Shown here piece after piece: positions 53,336 to 63,108 of a DNA stretch of 64,000 nucleotides. A model generated the notes under the pieces. It saw nothing but the letters and a program-made list of their open reading frames with translations. It ran no database searches and was not told the origin of the DNA. Within the stretch, counting starts at the first letter, position 1; each line of letters starts with the position of its first letter. The stretch is from Bog-756 sp963776225 (GTDB lineage: Bacteria > Actinomycetota > Acidimicrobiia > Acidimicrobiales > RAAP-2): NCBI GenBank assembly GCA_963776225.1, contig CAVZLL010000001.1:806001-870000 (forward strand), written 5' to 3'. Position numbers and translations under genes: made by a program.

Positions 53336-55030
53336 TCAGTGCGAGGGTTCGTCCATGGCGGCGAGGACCGCCCCCACCCGCCCGGACAGGTCCGCCGTGT
53401 CCGCTGCGTGCATACGGTCGGCGGCGCCCCCCGGGACGGCGAGGGAGAGGTGCCGTGCCAGGGACTCCTCGCCGGCGCCGATCAGGAGCGCCGTCTCGGC
53501 CAGGACACCGATCCGGTCGAGGACCGAGCGGAACTGCCACGCGGCGAAGGTGGCGTCGGCCACGCTGTGGCGGGCGTCGTCGATGGCCTCGTCGAGGCCC
53601 TTGGCGACCGAGGCGGCCAACTCGTGGTCGCGGGCACCGTCGAGGTGGTGGTGGAGTCGGTCGGCGACCACCTCGAGGATCGGGAGCCGGCCGAGGTCGG
53701 TGAGCACCTGGGCCACCAGCACGTTGTGGGTGCCCTCCCACGACTCGTAGACCATCGCGTCACGGTAGAGACGCGGGAGCACGCTGAACTCCTCGATCGT
53801 CCCGTTCCCACCGAGCACCTCCACCCCGCTGTGCACGACCGCGGTGGTCTGGCAGGAGACCAGGTACTTGGTGACGTTGACCAGGAAGCGGTGGAAGAGG
53901 ACGTCGGTGTCGGAGGCGTCGCCGGCGTCGATCCGGTCCTCGAGCCCGGTGAGGGCGAAGGCCAGGTGCAGGGCGCCGACCGCGGTGGCCCCCATGTCGG
54001 CGAGGGTGCGCCGGACGGCGGGGAAGTCGGCGATGGGCCGGTCGAACGCCTCGCGCGTGCGCGCGTAGGACGACGCCTCGAGGTACGCGCGCCGCATCAT
54101 GCCGGCGCCGCCCACCGCGGTCATCCACCGGCTGGTGTTGAGCACGATGCCCACCGCGGTGCGGAAGCCGTGCTCCACCGGGCCGACCGGCCAGGCCAGC
54201 GCGCCGTCGAAGTCGATCTCCGCCGAGGCGAGGCCGCGGGTCCCCAGCTTTTCCTTGAGCCGCCGCAGCGCGAACCCGTTGGGCCGCCCGCCGACCAGCC
54301 GCGGGACGACGAAGCTGCCGAGACCGCGGGTGCCCTCCCCGCCCCCCGCCACCCGGGCGGTGAGGAAGAACTGGTCGGCGTCGGCCACCGAGCAGAACCA
54401 CTTCTCCCCGCTGATCCGGTAGGTCACGCCATCCGCCTCGGGCACCGCCACGCAGGTGTTCGCACCCACGTCGCTCCCGCCCTGCACCTCGGTGAGGAAC
54501 TGCGAGCCGCGTGCGGCACGTGCGTAGTCCGGGTCGACCAGGGCCGGGAGGAACCGGTCGCGCACCGCAGGATCGGCGGCGCGGCGCAGCGCTCGGGCGA
54601 GCCCGATGGTGCAGGTGGCCGGGCAGGCGTGGCCGGCCTCGCCCTCGAGCGAGAGCAGGTAGAGGAGCGTGGCCTGCTCGTAGGCGGTCCCCGGTGTGGC
54701 CGAGAGCGCCACCAGGCCGCCGGCCCAGACCGCCGCGCCGGCCGCCTCGTAGGCGGGGTCGAACACGATCGACTCGGTCCGGTTGCCGATCCCGTCGAAC
54801 CGGGCGAGCTCGGGGAGGTGGTTGCGCTGCTCGTAGCGCGCCGCCGCCGGACCGACCACCCCGGTCACCCGGCGGGCGAAGGCAGAGGCGCTGTCCTCGA
54901 GGGCGAGGAGCCGATCGGGTGGCAGCGCACGGGAGAGAAGGGCCCGCAGGTGGCGGTCGGTCGTAAAGGGGTCCGACGGGTAGGAGTCCCGCCAGGCGGC
55001 CAACGCGGCCCGTGCCGACTCGGTGCCCAT
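53336..55030 (-). CDS. Acyl-CoA dehydrogenase (AidB/FadE-like)
   Basis: The 564-residue flavoprotein is longer than a usual acyl-CoA dehydrogenase, as in the AidB-like subgroup. LTEVQGGSDVGANTCVA, ISGEKWFCSVADADQFFLTA, LKEKLGTRGLASAEIDFDGA, VEVLGGNGTIEEFSVLPRLYRDA and VYESWEGTHNVLVAQVL are the FAD and catalytic-base regions. It could act on acyl-CoA or in alkylation defence, which would suit the nearby ada-alkA genes. It is divergent from the GMC fusion gene. Confidence 0.88.
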   Translation of the reverse strand: MGTESARAALAAWRDSYPSDPFTTDRHLRALLSRALPPDRLLALEDSASAFARRVTGVVGPAAARYEQRNHLPELARFDGIGNRTESIVFDPAYEAAGAAVWAGGLVALSATPGTAYEQATLLYLLSLEGEAGHACPATCTIGLARALRRAADPAVRDRFLPALVDPDYARAARGSQFLTEVQGGSDVGANTCVAVPEADGVTYRISGEKWFCSVADADQFFLTARVAGGGEGTRGLGSFVVPRLVGGRPNGFALRRLKEKLGTRGLASAEIDFDGALAWPVGPVEHGFRTAVGIVLNTSRWMTAVGGAGMMRRAYLEASSYARTREAFDRPIADFPAVRRTLADMGATAVGALHLAFALTGLEDRIDAGDASDTDVLFHRFLVNVTKYLVSCQTTAVVHSGVEVLGGNGTIEEFSVLPRLYRDAMVYESWEGTHNVLVAQVLTDLGRLPILEVVADRLHHHLDGARDHELAASVAKGLDEAIDDARHSVADATFAAWQFRSVLDRIGVLAETALLIGAGEESLARHLSLAVPGGAADRMHAADTADLSGRVGAVLAAMDEPSH

Positions 55031-55252
55031 CCGGCCAGTCTCGCGCCGGCGACCGGTCGGTGCGGCCGGCCGGGTCCGTGGGTCGCGAGCCGGTCGCAGC
55101 CACGGCCGGTGCAGCAGGGCCGGGGTGTCGTTACAGTTGCGCACGACCGCCTGCTGAGCCTGGGGGGCGACACGTCCACCGGGACGGGAGCCGTTGCCGG
55201 GTCCCGTGCAGCAGGGGCGGAGGTGTGGGCGGAGCGGAACGAGGAGTGTCCC

Positions 55253-58200
55253 ATGGAACGGTTGGCTCGGCCGCTCTCCGAGGTGGAGGGCCGGTACGAC
55301 GTCATCGTGGTCGGGTCCGGGTACGGCGGGTCGATCGCAGCCTGCCGGTTGAGCCGCGCAGGGCGGAGGGTGGCCCTTGTCGAACGGGGACGCGAGATAC
55401 GCCCCGGCGAGTTCCCCGCGACCGCCCGGGAGGCCCCGAGTCACCTGCAGTCCTCGGGGCCGGCGTTGGGGAGCGAGCAGACCATCGGCGATCCCCGCAA
55501 CCTCTTCCGGCTCCACGCCGACACCGGGATGAACGTGCTGTCGGGTTGCGGACTCGGCGGGACCTCGCTCATCAACGCCAACGTCTCGCTCAGACCGGAC
55601 CCCCGTGTGTTCGACGAGCGCTGGCCGCGCAAGCTCCGCAGCGACGTCCACGGTCAGTTGCCCGACGATCTGGTCCGGGGCTACCTCGCCGCCGAGGCGA
55701 TGCTCCGCCCGACCACCTATCCGGACACCTTCCCCCCGCTGGACAAGGTCGCCGCGCTGCGGGTGGCCGCCGGGGACCGCGCCGTCGTCCCGACGCCGAT
55801 CAACGTGACCTTCCGGGACGGTCCGACGGTGTCCGGGATCCACCAGTCTGCCTGCACCGGTTGCGGTGACTGCACGACCGGCTGCAACGTCGGAGCCAAG
55901 AACACCCTGCTGATGAACTACCTTCCCGACGCGGTGCACCATGGGGCGCACATCTTCACCGAGCTCGACGTCCGGTGGATCACGCCGGCCCCGGACGGAG
56001 CGCGTTGGTCGGTCCACGCTGTGCCGCTCGGGTTGGGGCCCGAGAAGGAGGCCGACCCACAGCCGCTCGTCATCTGCACCGACCTGGTCGTGCTCGCCGC
56101 GGGAACCCTCGGCAGCACGGAGATCCTCCTGCGCTCGCGCGACAAGGGGCTTCCACTCTCCGACCGGCTGGGTTGCAGCTTCACCGGGAACGGGGACGTC
56201 CTCGGGTTCTCCGAGCGTCGTCGTATCCGGGTCGGGGCCATCGGTTCGGGCCGCCATGCGCCGGCTCCTGCGAAGGCGGCGGGTCCGTGCATCACCGCCA
56301 TGATCGACGGACGCTCCGGAGGCGAGGTCGCCCAGGGCACGGTCATCGAGGACGCGGTCATTCCCGGCATCCTGGCCGAGGTGGCAGCGGCCGACCTCAC
56401 CGTGCAATTGGGCGCCGCCCGGCGCCGCGGGGACCACCGCCTCCGGGCCGAGCTCGACGGGCTGGTGAGTCTGCTCGGCGGCGGGCGCACCGGCGGCAAC
56501 GAGCACCTGCAGCCCTTCCTGATGATGGGTCACGACGACGCACGGGGCCGCATCGTTCTGGAGGGCGCCGGTGTGCGCATCGACTGGCCGGAGGTCGGCG
56601 ACAGCCCGTACTACCGACGGGCCAACGCCGTGCTCGAAGAGGCCGCCCTCCGCGACGGCGGCACCTTCGTGCGGGACCCGCTCTGGTCGCGCTGGCTCGG
56701 CGACCGCCTGATCACCGTGCACCCCCTCGGCGGATGCGGCATCGGGAAGAACGTCCTCCGCGGGGTCGTCGACCACCGGGGTCGGGTGTTCTCCACGCGC
56801 ACCAAGAAGTCGGTGCACGAGGGGCTCCTGGTCGCCGACGGATCGGTGCTGCCGGTTCCGCTCGGGGTCAACCCGCTCCTCACCATCTCGGCGCTCGCCG
56901 AGCGGTCGATGGAGCTGCTCTGCGAGGAGCTCGGCTGGCACTACGACCCGGCCCCGATGGACCCCGCTCCGCCCCCTCCGGCGCAGGCCCGTCCGGCCGT
57001 CCCGGTCCGGCCGGGGCTCCGGTTCACCGATCGGATCTCCGGCTGGTGGTCCCCCGATCCGACCCCCGACACCGGATCGCTCGCCCCTTATCTCCATGCC
57101 GAAGAGCAGGGGAAAGCGGACGGCACCGGAGCGCTGTCCTTCGTCCTGACCGTCTCGACCGACGACCTGGCGGCGATCACCGAGCGGAATGAGCTCGACA
57201 CGCCGATGACCGCGACCGGATCGGTCATCGCGCCGCGTCTGTCCCCCGATCCTCTCGTCGTCGAGCACGGCTGCTTCCAGTTGTTCGTGGCCGACGATCC
57301 CGGCGACCACGCCCTGCGGCACATGCGCTACCGATTGCCACTTGCCGCCACCGACGGGCACCGCTACGTCCTCGACGGGTTCAAGATCGTCGCCCCCGGG
57401 GAGATCGGCGAGCTCTGGGAAGCCACGACCACCCTGTACGTCACCCTCCGCCGCGACGAACCCGTCGGCAGCCCGATCGGGCGCGGAGTGCTGCGCGTCA
57501 GCCCCGCCGACTTCGCCCACCTGCTCCGCACCATGCACGTGACCGGTCCGGTCGGTCACATCGACCGGCTCCGGCACGAACTAGGGTTCGCGCGCGCGTT
57601 CGCCGGACCCCTCGCGCACGACTACGGCACCGTCATCCACCGCACCACGTCGTTCGACCCCGACGCCCCGCCCAGACGCCGCCGAAGGCTCGACGTGCCG
57701 GTACCCCGTCACTACGACTACCGGACAGCAGACGGACTCACCCTGCGACTGACCCGCTACTGCGGCGGGCATTCCGCGCCGGTCCTGCTCGCTCACGGGA
57801 TGGGCAACCCCTACACCTGGTCCCTCGACACCGTGGACCAGACGTTCCTCGAGTACCTGGTCCACGAGGGCTACGACGTCTGGGTCCAGGAATGGCGGGC
57901 GTCGACCCTGCTCGAATCCTCCCGGACCCAGTTCACCGGCGACCAGGTGGCCCGCTACGACCACCCGGCTGCAGCCGCGCTGGTCGCCACCGAGACCGGC
58001 CGGCTCGACCTCCACGTGATCGCCCACTGCGTCGGCTCGATCACCTGGACGATGGGCACGCTGGCCGGCACGGTCGACCCCACGTCCCTGCTCTGCTCCG
58101 CGGTCGCGATGCATCCGGTGGCTCCGACCCTGACCCGGTTCAAGGTCGGGCTCCACCTGGGGGAGACGCTGCACTGGCTGCGGGTGCGCCACCTCACCAC

Positions 58201-58711
58201 CGAGTCGCGCACCAACGAGTCCTTCTGGGAGCGGCAGTTCGACCGCGAGCTGCGGATCTATCCGATCCCGGAGGAGGAGGAGTGCGACAAGGCGGTCTGT
58301 CGCAGGGTCGCCTTCATCTACGGCAACGGCGTGCACCACGCGAACCTCAACCAGGCCACCCATGACGCATGGCACGAGCTGTTCGGGATCACCAACATGA
58401 CCATGATGGACCACCTCTCGGAGATGACCCGCCAGCAGCGCCTGGTCTCGGCCGGCGGCAAGGACCGGTACCTGCCCGGCATCGAACGGCTGCGGCGTCC
58501 GGTGACCCTGGTGAGCGGGGCGCGCAACCTGGTCTGGGAGCCGGCCTCGACCGAGCTGACCTACGACCTGCTGGTCGGCCACTTCGGCCCGGACGACTAC
58601 GACCGGGTCGTCTTCGACGACTACGGCCACCAGGACGTGCTCAACGGCGCCAGGGCCGCGGCCGACACCTTCCCGACCTTCCGCGACCACCTGCGACGGG
58701 TCAACGCCTGA
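55253..58711 (+). CDS. GMC-type oxidoreductase fused to an alpha/beta hydrolase with Cys nucleophile
   Basis: The 1152-residue protein has an N-terminal FAD oxidase part like cholesterol oxidase (GSGYGG at 21-26; HPLGGCGIGKNV and VADGSVLPVPLGVNPLLTI later). A middle beta domain (about 570-800) comes next. A C-terminal alpha/beta hydrolase follows (PVLLAHGMGNPYTWSLDTV oxyanion region). The hydrolase nucleophile elbow reads AHCVGSI with Cys926 instead of the usual Ser; His1126 (YGHQDVL) is the likely base. C-x2-C-x2-C-x3-C (Cys201, 204, 207, 211) resembles an Fe-S or metal site conserved in this GMC subgroup. A sterol-like substrate is plausible. GAGGAG before ATG 55253. Confidence 0.85.
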   Translation: MERLARPLSEVEGRYDVIVVGSGYGGSIAACRLSRAGRRVALVERGREIRPGEFPATAREAPSHLQSSGPALGSEQTIGDPRNLFRLHADTGMNVLSGCGLGGTSLINANVSLRPDPRVFDERWPRKLRSDVHGQLPDDLVRGYLAAEAMLRPTTYPDTFPPLDKVAALRVAAGDRAVVPTPINVTFRDGPTVSGIHQSACTGCGDCTTGCNVGAKNTLLMNYLPDAVHHGAHIFTELDVRWITPAPDGARWSVHAVPLGLGPEKEADPQPLVICTDLVVLAAGTLGSTEILLRSRDKGLPLSDRLGCSFTGNGDVLGFSERRRIRVGAIGSGRHAPAPAKAAGPCITAMIDGRSGGEVAQGTVIEDAVIPGILAEVAAADLTVQLGAARRRGDHRLRAELDGLVSLLGGGRTGGNEHLQPFLMMGHDDARGRIVLEGAGVRIDWPEVGDSPYYRRANAVLEEAALRDGGTFVRDPLWSRWLGDRLITVHPLGGCGIGKNVLRGVVDHRGRVFSTRTKKSVHEGLLVADGSVLPVPLGVNPLLTISALAERSMELLCEELGWHYDPAPMDPAPPPPAQARPAVPVRPGLRFTDRISGWWSPDPTPDTGSLAPYLHAEEQGKADGTGALSFVLTVSTDDLAAITERNELDTPMTATGSVIAPRLSPDPLVVEHGCFQLFVADDPGDHALRHMRYRLPLAATDGHRYVLDGFKIVAPGEIGELWEATTTLYVTLRRDEPVGSPIGRGVLRVSPADFAHLLRTMHVTGPVGHIDRLRHELGFARAFAGPLAHDYGTVIHRTTSFDPDAPPRRRRRLDVPVPRHYDYRTADGLTLRLTRYCGGHSAPVLLAHGMGNPYTWSLDTVDQTFLEYLVHEGYDVWVQEWRASTLLESSRTQFTGDQVARYDHPAAAALVATETGRLDLHVIAHCVGSITWTMGTLAGTVDPTSLLCSAVAMHPVAPTLTRFKVGLHLGETLHWLRVRHLTTESRTNESFWERQFDRELRIYPIPEEEECDKAVCRRVAFIYGNGVHHANLNQATHDAWHELFGITNMTMMDHLSEMTRQQRLVSAGGKDRYLPGIERLRRPVTLVSGARNLVWEPASTELTYDLLVGHFGPDDYDRVVFDDYGHQDVLNGARAAADTFPTFRDHLRRVNA

Positions 58712-58729
58712 TCGGGCCGCGACGGGCGC

Positions 58730-61700
58730 TCAGCCGAGGGTGCCGAGCGCCGCGTCGGCGCGGCGGACATCGTCTGCGAAGCCGTGCCGCACCGCGAGCT
58801 CGCGTCCCTCGGTGAGCCAGCGGCGGGCGGTGGCGGTGTCCCGGCGCCGCGCGGCGAGCCGTCCCCGCTCGATGGCGTTCCGGGCGATGAAGAACGGGGA
58901 GCCGGTGGCGGCGGCGAGCGCGGTGGCCGTCGAGAGGTGGCTCTCGGCGTCGTCGACCCGGCCGAGCACCGCGGCGAGCGCCGCGAGGTAGTAGGCGATC
59001 GGCCCTTCACAGGTGGTGCCGAGGAAGCAGAGCTGTTCCTCGTAGGGGGCGAGCCGCCGGTGGAGCGAGGCTGCCGCCTCCGGATGGCCGAGCTGGATGG
59101 CCGCCTCCGCGTAGTTGACCATTCCGTAGGTCCAGAGCAGGTCCTCCGGCAGGTCGGCGAACCCGTCGGTCGCCTCCTTGTCGAGCAGCAGGTTCGCCTC
59201 GTGCTCGCGGCCGGCCTGGCAGAGCGCCCGGGCGAGGGCACCACGGTAGCCCGGGATCCCCGGGTTGTCGCGGGCGCCGGTCTCGATGAGGTCGACCAGC
59301 TCTGCGAGGCGGCCCTGCTGCCAGCGGAGGTGGGTGATCTGGGTCGCGTAGTAGGGCACCGCGTCGGGCTGCCCGGTCTCGACGCCGATGGCGAGCGCCC
59401 GTTCGGCCAGGTCCTCGGCGGCCCGGTGATCCGAGCCCAGCAGCGCCCACTGGGTGGCGGTGTAGAGGGCCATCCAGCGCAGCACCGGATGGCCGACCTC
59501 CTCGGCGGTGCGCTGCATCCGGTCGCTCAGCCCCCGGGCCTCGGTGACCCTCCCGGCCTCCATGACCGTGCGCATCCGGTGGCTGACCGCCCAGAAGTAG
59601 GCGTGCGGGTCACCGAGGTCCTCGGCGAGCGCGAGTGCCAGTCCGGTCTCCTCGAGCCGTTCCTCGAGGAGGGACGGGTGCCGGATCGCCTCGATGACCA
59701 TGTTGTGGACGTGGACCTGGGTCGCCGGGTCGTCCAGCGCGGCGGCCTCGGCGGTGGCCCGTCCCGCCAGCTCCCGCCGCCCGGCGAGCGAGTGGTCGAA
59801 CACCAGCTCGCTGCAGAGGGTGGCGAGCAGGCGGGCGCGCAGGTGGCCCTCGTCGGGTCCGAGCAGCTCGAGGGTCTCCTCGAGGGCGGCGACCCGTTCC
59901 TCGTCGATGCGACCCGCCGCGCTGTAGTAGCCGCGGCTGTTGGCGAGCGCCGCCGTGGCCATCCTGGACGGGTCCCCCGACGCCTTGGCCAGCCGTGCCG
60001 CGTCCAGCAGGGTCTCGCGGTGGGCCGGGTCGCCGGCCAGCCGCTGGGCCGTGCCCAACTCCGTGGTGAGGTCGGTCCGGTGCTGTGCGGCCGTCGGCTG
60101 CAGGGCCTCGAGCAGCTCCAGCGCCCTGCTGAACCACCGGACGGCCTCGTCCGCGGCCATCGCATCGAGTGCGCCGCGCCCGGCGAGCTCGGCGTAGTGG
60201 AGGGCCGCGCTGCGGTCGTCGGCCGCGGTGAAGTGGTAGGCGAGCAGGGCCGGCGACGGGGGCGGGGCGGTCGCCGCCTCGAGGGCTGCGGCCACCGTTG
60301 CGTGCAGCGAGCGCCGGCGGGACGGCGGGAGGGCGTCGTAGAGGGTGTTGCGGATGAGGGCGTGGTCGAAGGCGAACCGGGTGCCGTCGGTGTTGGGGGT
60401 GAGGAGCGCCGACCGCTCGGCCGCCTCGACCAGGTCGAGCACCTCGTCCTCGGGCGCGCCGGCCACCTGGAGGAGGACGGCCAGGTCGAATTCGACCCCC
60501 ACCACCGCCGCCAGCGAGAGCAGGGACAGCGCGCTCGGCCCGAGGCGCTGCGCGCGCTGGGTGATGACCTCGCGGAGGCTCGCGGGCAGCTCGGAGCGCA
60601 GGAGGTCGCGGCTGACCGACCACTGCGCGGCGTCGTCACGCACCAGTCCGCCCGACTCCTGCAGGTGGCGGAGGAGCTCCCAGACGAAGTAGGGATTGCC
60701 GGCGGTGTCGCGGTGGAGCTCGGAGAGGAGCTCGGCCGCCTCCTCCCCCTGCACCCGGTCGCCGGCGGCGGCCGCGTAGAGGTCGAGGACATCGTGCGCG
60801 GTGAGGCCCCCGAGGTCGATGCGGGTGACACCGGACTCCCGCCAGAGCGAGGCGAGGACGTCGGAGAGCGGATGATCATCGGTGATCTCGGTGGAGCGGA
60901 GGGTGCCGAGCACCATGAGGGGCACTCCCCGGGTGGCCGCGGCGAGGTGGCGCAGGAGCTGGAGGGTGGCTGCGTCGGCCCAGTGGAGGTCGTCGAGCAC
61001 CAGCAGGACCGGGCGCAGGTCCGCCTCGCGGGCCAACAGCCCGACCGCCGCCCCGAACGCGAGATAGCGCTCGGACTCGGGGTCGGAGGAGGACGGCGCA
61101 GGAAGGTCGGGGAGCCGCCGGGAGAGGTTGGGGACCAACCGGGCGAGCTCGCCGCCGAACTCGCCCACGTGGGCCCGGAGCTGCTCGACCGGTGCGTGCT
61201 GCACGTAGTGCCCGAGCGTCTCGACGAACGGCTGGTACGGGGCGCTGACCTTGTCCAGGCAACGGCCGTAGAGCACGGTCCCACCGGCGGCCTCGACGGT
61301 GCGGGCGACCACCGAGGTGAGGGTCGTCTTGCCGATCCCCGGTTCGCCGGCGAGCAGGACCACCTGGCGCTCGCCGCGCCCGGCCTCGGCGAACAGGCGG
61401 GTGAGCTGGGTCTGCTCGGCCGACCGGCCGACGAAGACCCGCTGGGGTGCGCGCAGCTGCTCGGGGAGGGGGATGACCGTGACCTCGGCGAACAGCGGCT
61501 CCCATTCGAGGCGCAGTGCGGGGACCGTGTCGGGGATCCCGCGCAGCTCGAGCGGGCCGAGGTCGGTGAAGGCCAGCCGGTTCCGTCGCCCGGCCATGGT
61601 GCGGACCGCCGCGGCGACGATGACCTCGCCGGCCCCGGCGAGGGCGCAGAGGCGCGACGCCTCGACCACCGCGTCACCGAAGTAGTCGCTCTCCTCGAGG

Positions 61701-62881
61701 CCGACCTCGCCGGCCGAGAGCCCGACCCGCAGCCCGACCGGGGCCCGGGTGCGCCGGTTCTGGCGGTCGACCTCCTGCTGCATGGCCGCTGCGGCGGCGA
61801 GGGCCGCCGAAGGGCTCGGGAAGACCGCCATGAGGCCGTCGCCGAGGGTCTTGACCTCGTGCCCGCGGTGGCGTTCGAGCGCGTCGCGCAGCACCCCGAA
61901 GTGGGCGTGCCGCTGGGCGTCGGAGTCCTCCGCGGACATCCCGGCCCACAGGGCCGTCGAGCCGACCAGGTCGGTGAAGAGCACGGTCACGATCCCCGAG
62001 GGGGCTGCGCCCGCGAGCCGGGCGGCCGGCCCCTGACCCGGGTCGTGACCGTGCCGCGCCGGCCCCCTCGGGGACGGGACCGCCAGCGGCGCGACCAGGT
62101 CCGGGCTGTGGTGGATGATGTCGGCTTCGAGCGCGGTGAGCTCCGCCGAAGGCTCGAGACCGAGCTCGCCGCCGAGGATGGTCCGCAACCGCTGGTAGGC
62201 GCGCAGCGCATCGGCCTGCCGGCCGCTCCGGTAGAGCGCGAGCATGAGCGTGGCCCAGCGCTCCTCGCGCAGGGGCAGGGCGGTGACCGCGGCCTCCGCC
62301 TGGGCCACGACCTCCTGGTGCAGTCCGAGCGCGAGGCGGGCGTCGAGCAGCGCCTCCTCGGCGCCGTAGCGGAGCTCCTCGAGCCGGATGATCTCGCCCT
62401 GGGCCCACACCGCACCGGCCACGTCGGCCAGGGGCGTCCCCCGCCAGTGGCCGAGGGCGCACTCGATCCGGTCGACCGCCTGGCGCAGATCGCCCTGCTC
62501 GATGGCGCGGCGGCCTTCTGCGAGGGCGGTCTCGAACAGGTCGACGTCGAGCTCGCCGGGCTCGACGGCGATCGAGTAGCTGCCCAGATGGTTGGCGATG
62601 CGCTCCGGCCCGAGGAGCTGCCGCAGCAGCGAGACGTGGCTCGCCAGGGTCGAGGAGGCGCCGGCGCCGGGTGCCCCCTCCCAGATGTCGTCGGCGAGGC
62701 GCTCGATCGGGACCCGCTGGTTGGCGGAGACGAGCAGACGCACCAGGACGGACCGCCGCCTGGCACCGCGGATGTCGACCGGGCCGGCAGCGGTGTGCAC
62801 CTCGACCGGACCGAGGATCCCGAATCGGGTCCCCAGGATCTGGGTTGTCGCCGCCTCGGTCCCCACCGCCCGGGTCGTCAC
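58730..62881 (-). CDS. Giant regulator: BTAD, class III cyclase, AAA ATPase and TPR tail
   Basis: The 1383-residue protein combines an N-terminal winged helix and BTAD domain (RRRSVLVRLLVSANQRVPIERLADDIWEG; LREERWATLMLALYRSGRQADALRAYQ). A class III nucleotide-cyclase-like domain follows (VTVLFTDLVGSTALW and TLGDGLMAVF hold the two metal Asp residues). An AAA ATPase comes next (LLAGEPGIGKTTL Walker A, LLVLDDLHWAD Walker B). A long TPR region ends it. The cyclase transition-state position reads VVEASRL, with Glu where Asn is usual, so activity may be weak or lost. GTG 62881. Target genes unknown. Confidence 0.87.
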   Translation of the reverse strand: MTTRAVGTEAATTQILGTRFGILGPVEVHTAAGPVDIRGARRRSVLVRLLVSANQRVPIERLADDIWEGAPGAGASSTLASHVSLLRQLLGPERIANHLGSYSIAVEPGELDVDLFETALAEGRRAIEQGDLRQAVDRIECALGHWRGTPLADVAGAVWAQGEIIRLEELRYGAEEALLDARLALGLHQEVVAQAEAAVTALPLREERWATLMLALYRSGRQADALRAYQRLRTILGGELGLEPSAELTALEADIIHHSPDLVAPLAVPSPRGPARHGHDPGQGPAARLAGAAPSGIVTVLFTDLVGSTALWAGMSAEDSDAQRHAHFGVLRDALERHRGHEVKTLGDGLMAVFPSPSAALAAAAAMQQEVDRQNRRTRAPVGLRVGLSAGEVGLEESDYFGDAVVEASRLCALAGAGEVIVAAAVRTMAGRRNRLAFTDLGPLELRGIPDTVPALRLEWEPLFAEVTVIPLPEQLRAPQRVFVGRSAEQTQLTRLFAEAGRGERQVVLLAGEPGIGKTTLTSVVARTVEAAGGTVLYGRCLDKVSAPYQPFVETLGHYVQHAPVEQLRAHVGEFGGELARLVPNLSRRLPDLPAPSSSDPESERYLAFGAAVGLLAREADLRPVLLVLDDLHWADAATLQLLRHLAAATRGVPLMVLGTLRSTEITDDHPLSDVLASLWRESGVTRIDLGGLTAHDVLDLYAAAAGDRVQGEEAAELLSELHRDTAGNPYFVWELLRHLQESGGLVRDDAAQWSVSRDLLRSELPASLREVITQRAQRLGPSALSLLSLAAVVGVEFDLAVLLQVAGAPEDEVLDLVEAAERSALLTPNTDGTRFAFDHALIRNTLYDALPPSRRRSLHATVAAALEAATAPPPSPALLAYHFTAADDRSAALHYAELAGRGALDAMAADEAVRWFSRALELLEALQPTAAQHRTDLTTELGTAQRLAGDPAHRETLLDAARLAKASGDPSRMATAALANSRGYYSAAGRIDEERVAALEETLELLGPDEGHLRARLLATLCSELVFDHSLAGRRELAGRATAEAAALDDPATQVHVHNMVIEAIRHPSLLEERLEETGLALALAEDLGDPHAYFWAVSHRMRTVMEAGRVTEARGLSDRMQRTAEEVGHPVLRWMALYTATQWALLGSDHRAAEDLAERALAIGVETGQPDAVPYYATQITHLRWQQGRLAELVDLIETGARDNPGIPGYRGALARALCQAGREHEANLLLDKEATDGFADLPEDLLWTYGMVNYAEAAIQLGHPEAAASLHRRLAPYEEQLCFLGTTCEGPIAYYLAALAAVLGRVDDAESHLSTATALAAATGSPFFIARNAIERGRLAARRRDTATARRWLTEGRELAVRHGFADDVRRADAALGTLG

Positions 62882-63108
62882 CGCGTGGGCCTCCCGCCTG
62901 CCCCCCGCCCGCCGAGCGGTGCCAGGGGGCCATCGCGTTCTCGCCGAAGGATCTTGGGCCGGGCAGGGCTGCTGGGCTCGCGCCCGAGACGCGGCGATCC
63001 GTCGTTTTCGAGGGTAGTGTGCACTCGCTCAGCAGGCAACCGGACCGTCGCATCGGAGCCGCTCGCTCGCCTAGCCTGCGGTCGGTTCGGCGACCCGGGG
63101 GAACGGCC

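Noticed and set aside
53231..55250. Plus-strand frame extending the GMC fusion upstream to 53231
   Set aside because: The extension lies antisense to the acyl-CoA dehydrogenase gene and is low-complexity. GAGGAG before ATG 55253 and the Rossmann motif just after mark the real start.
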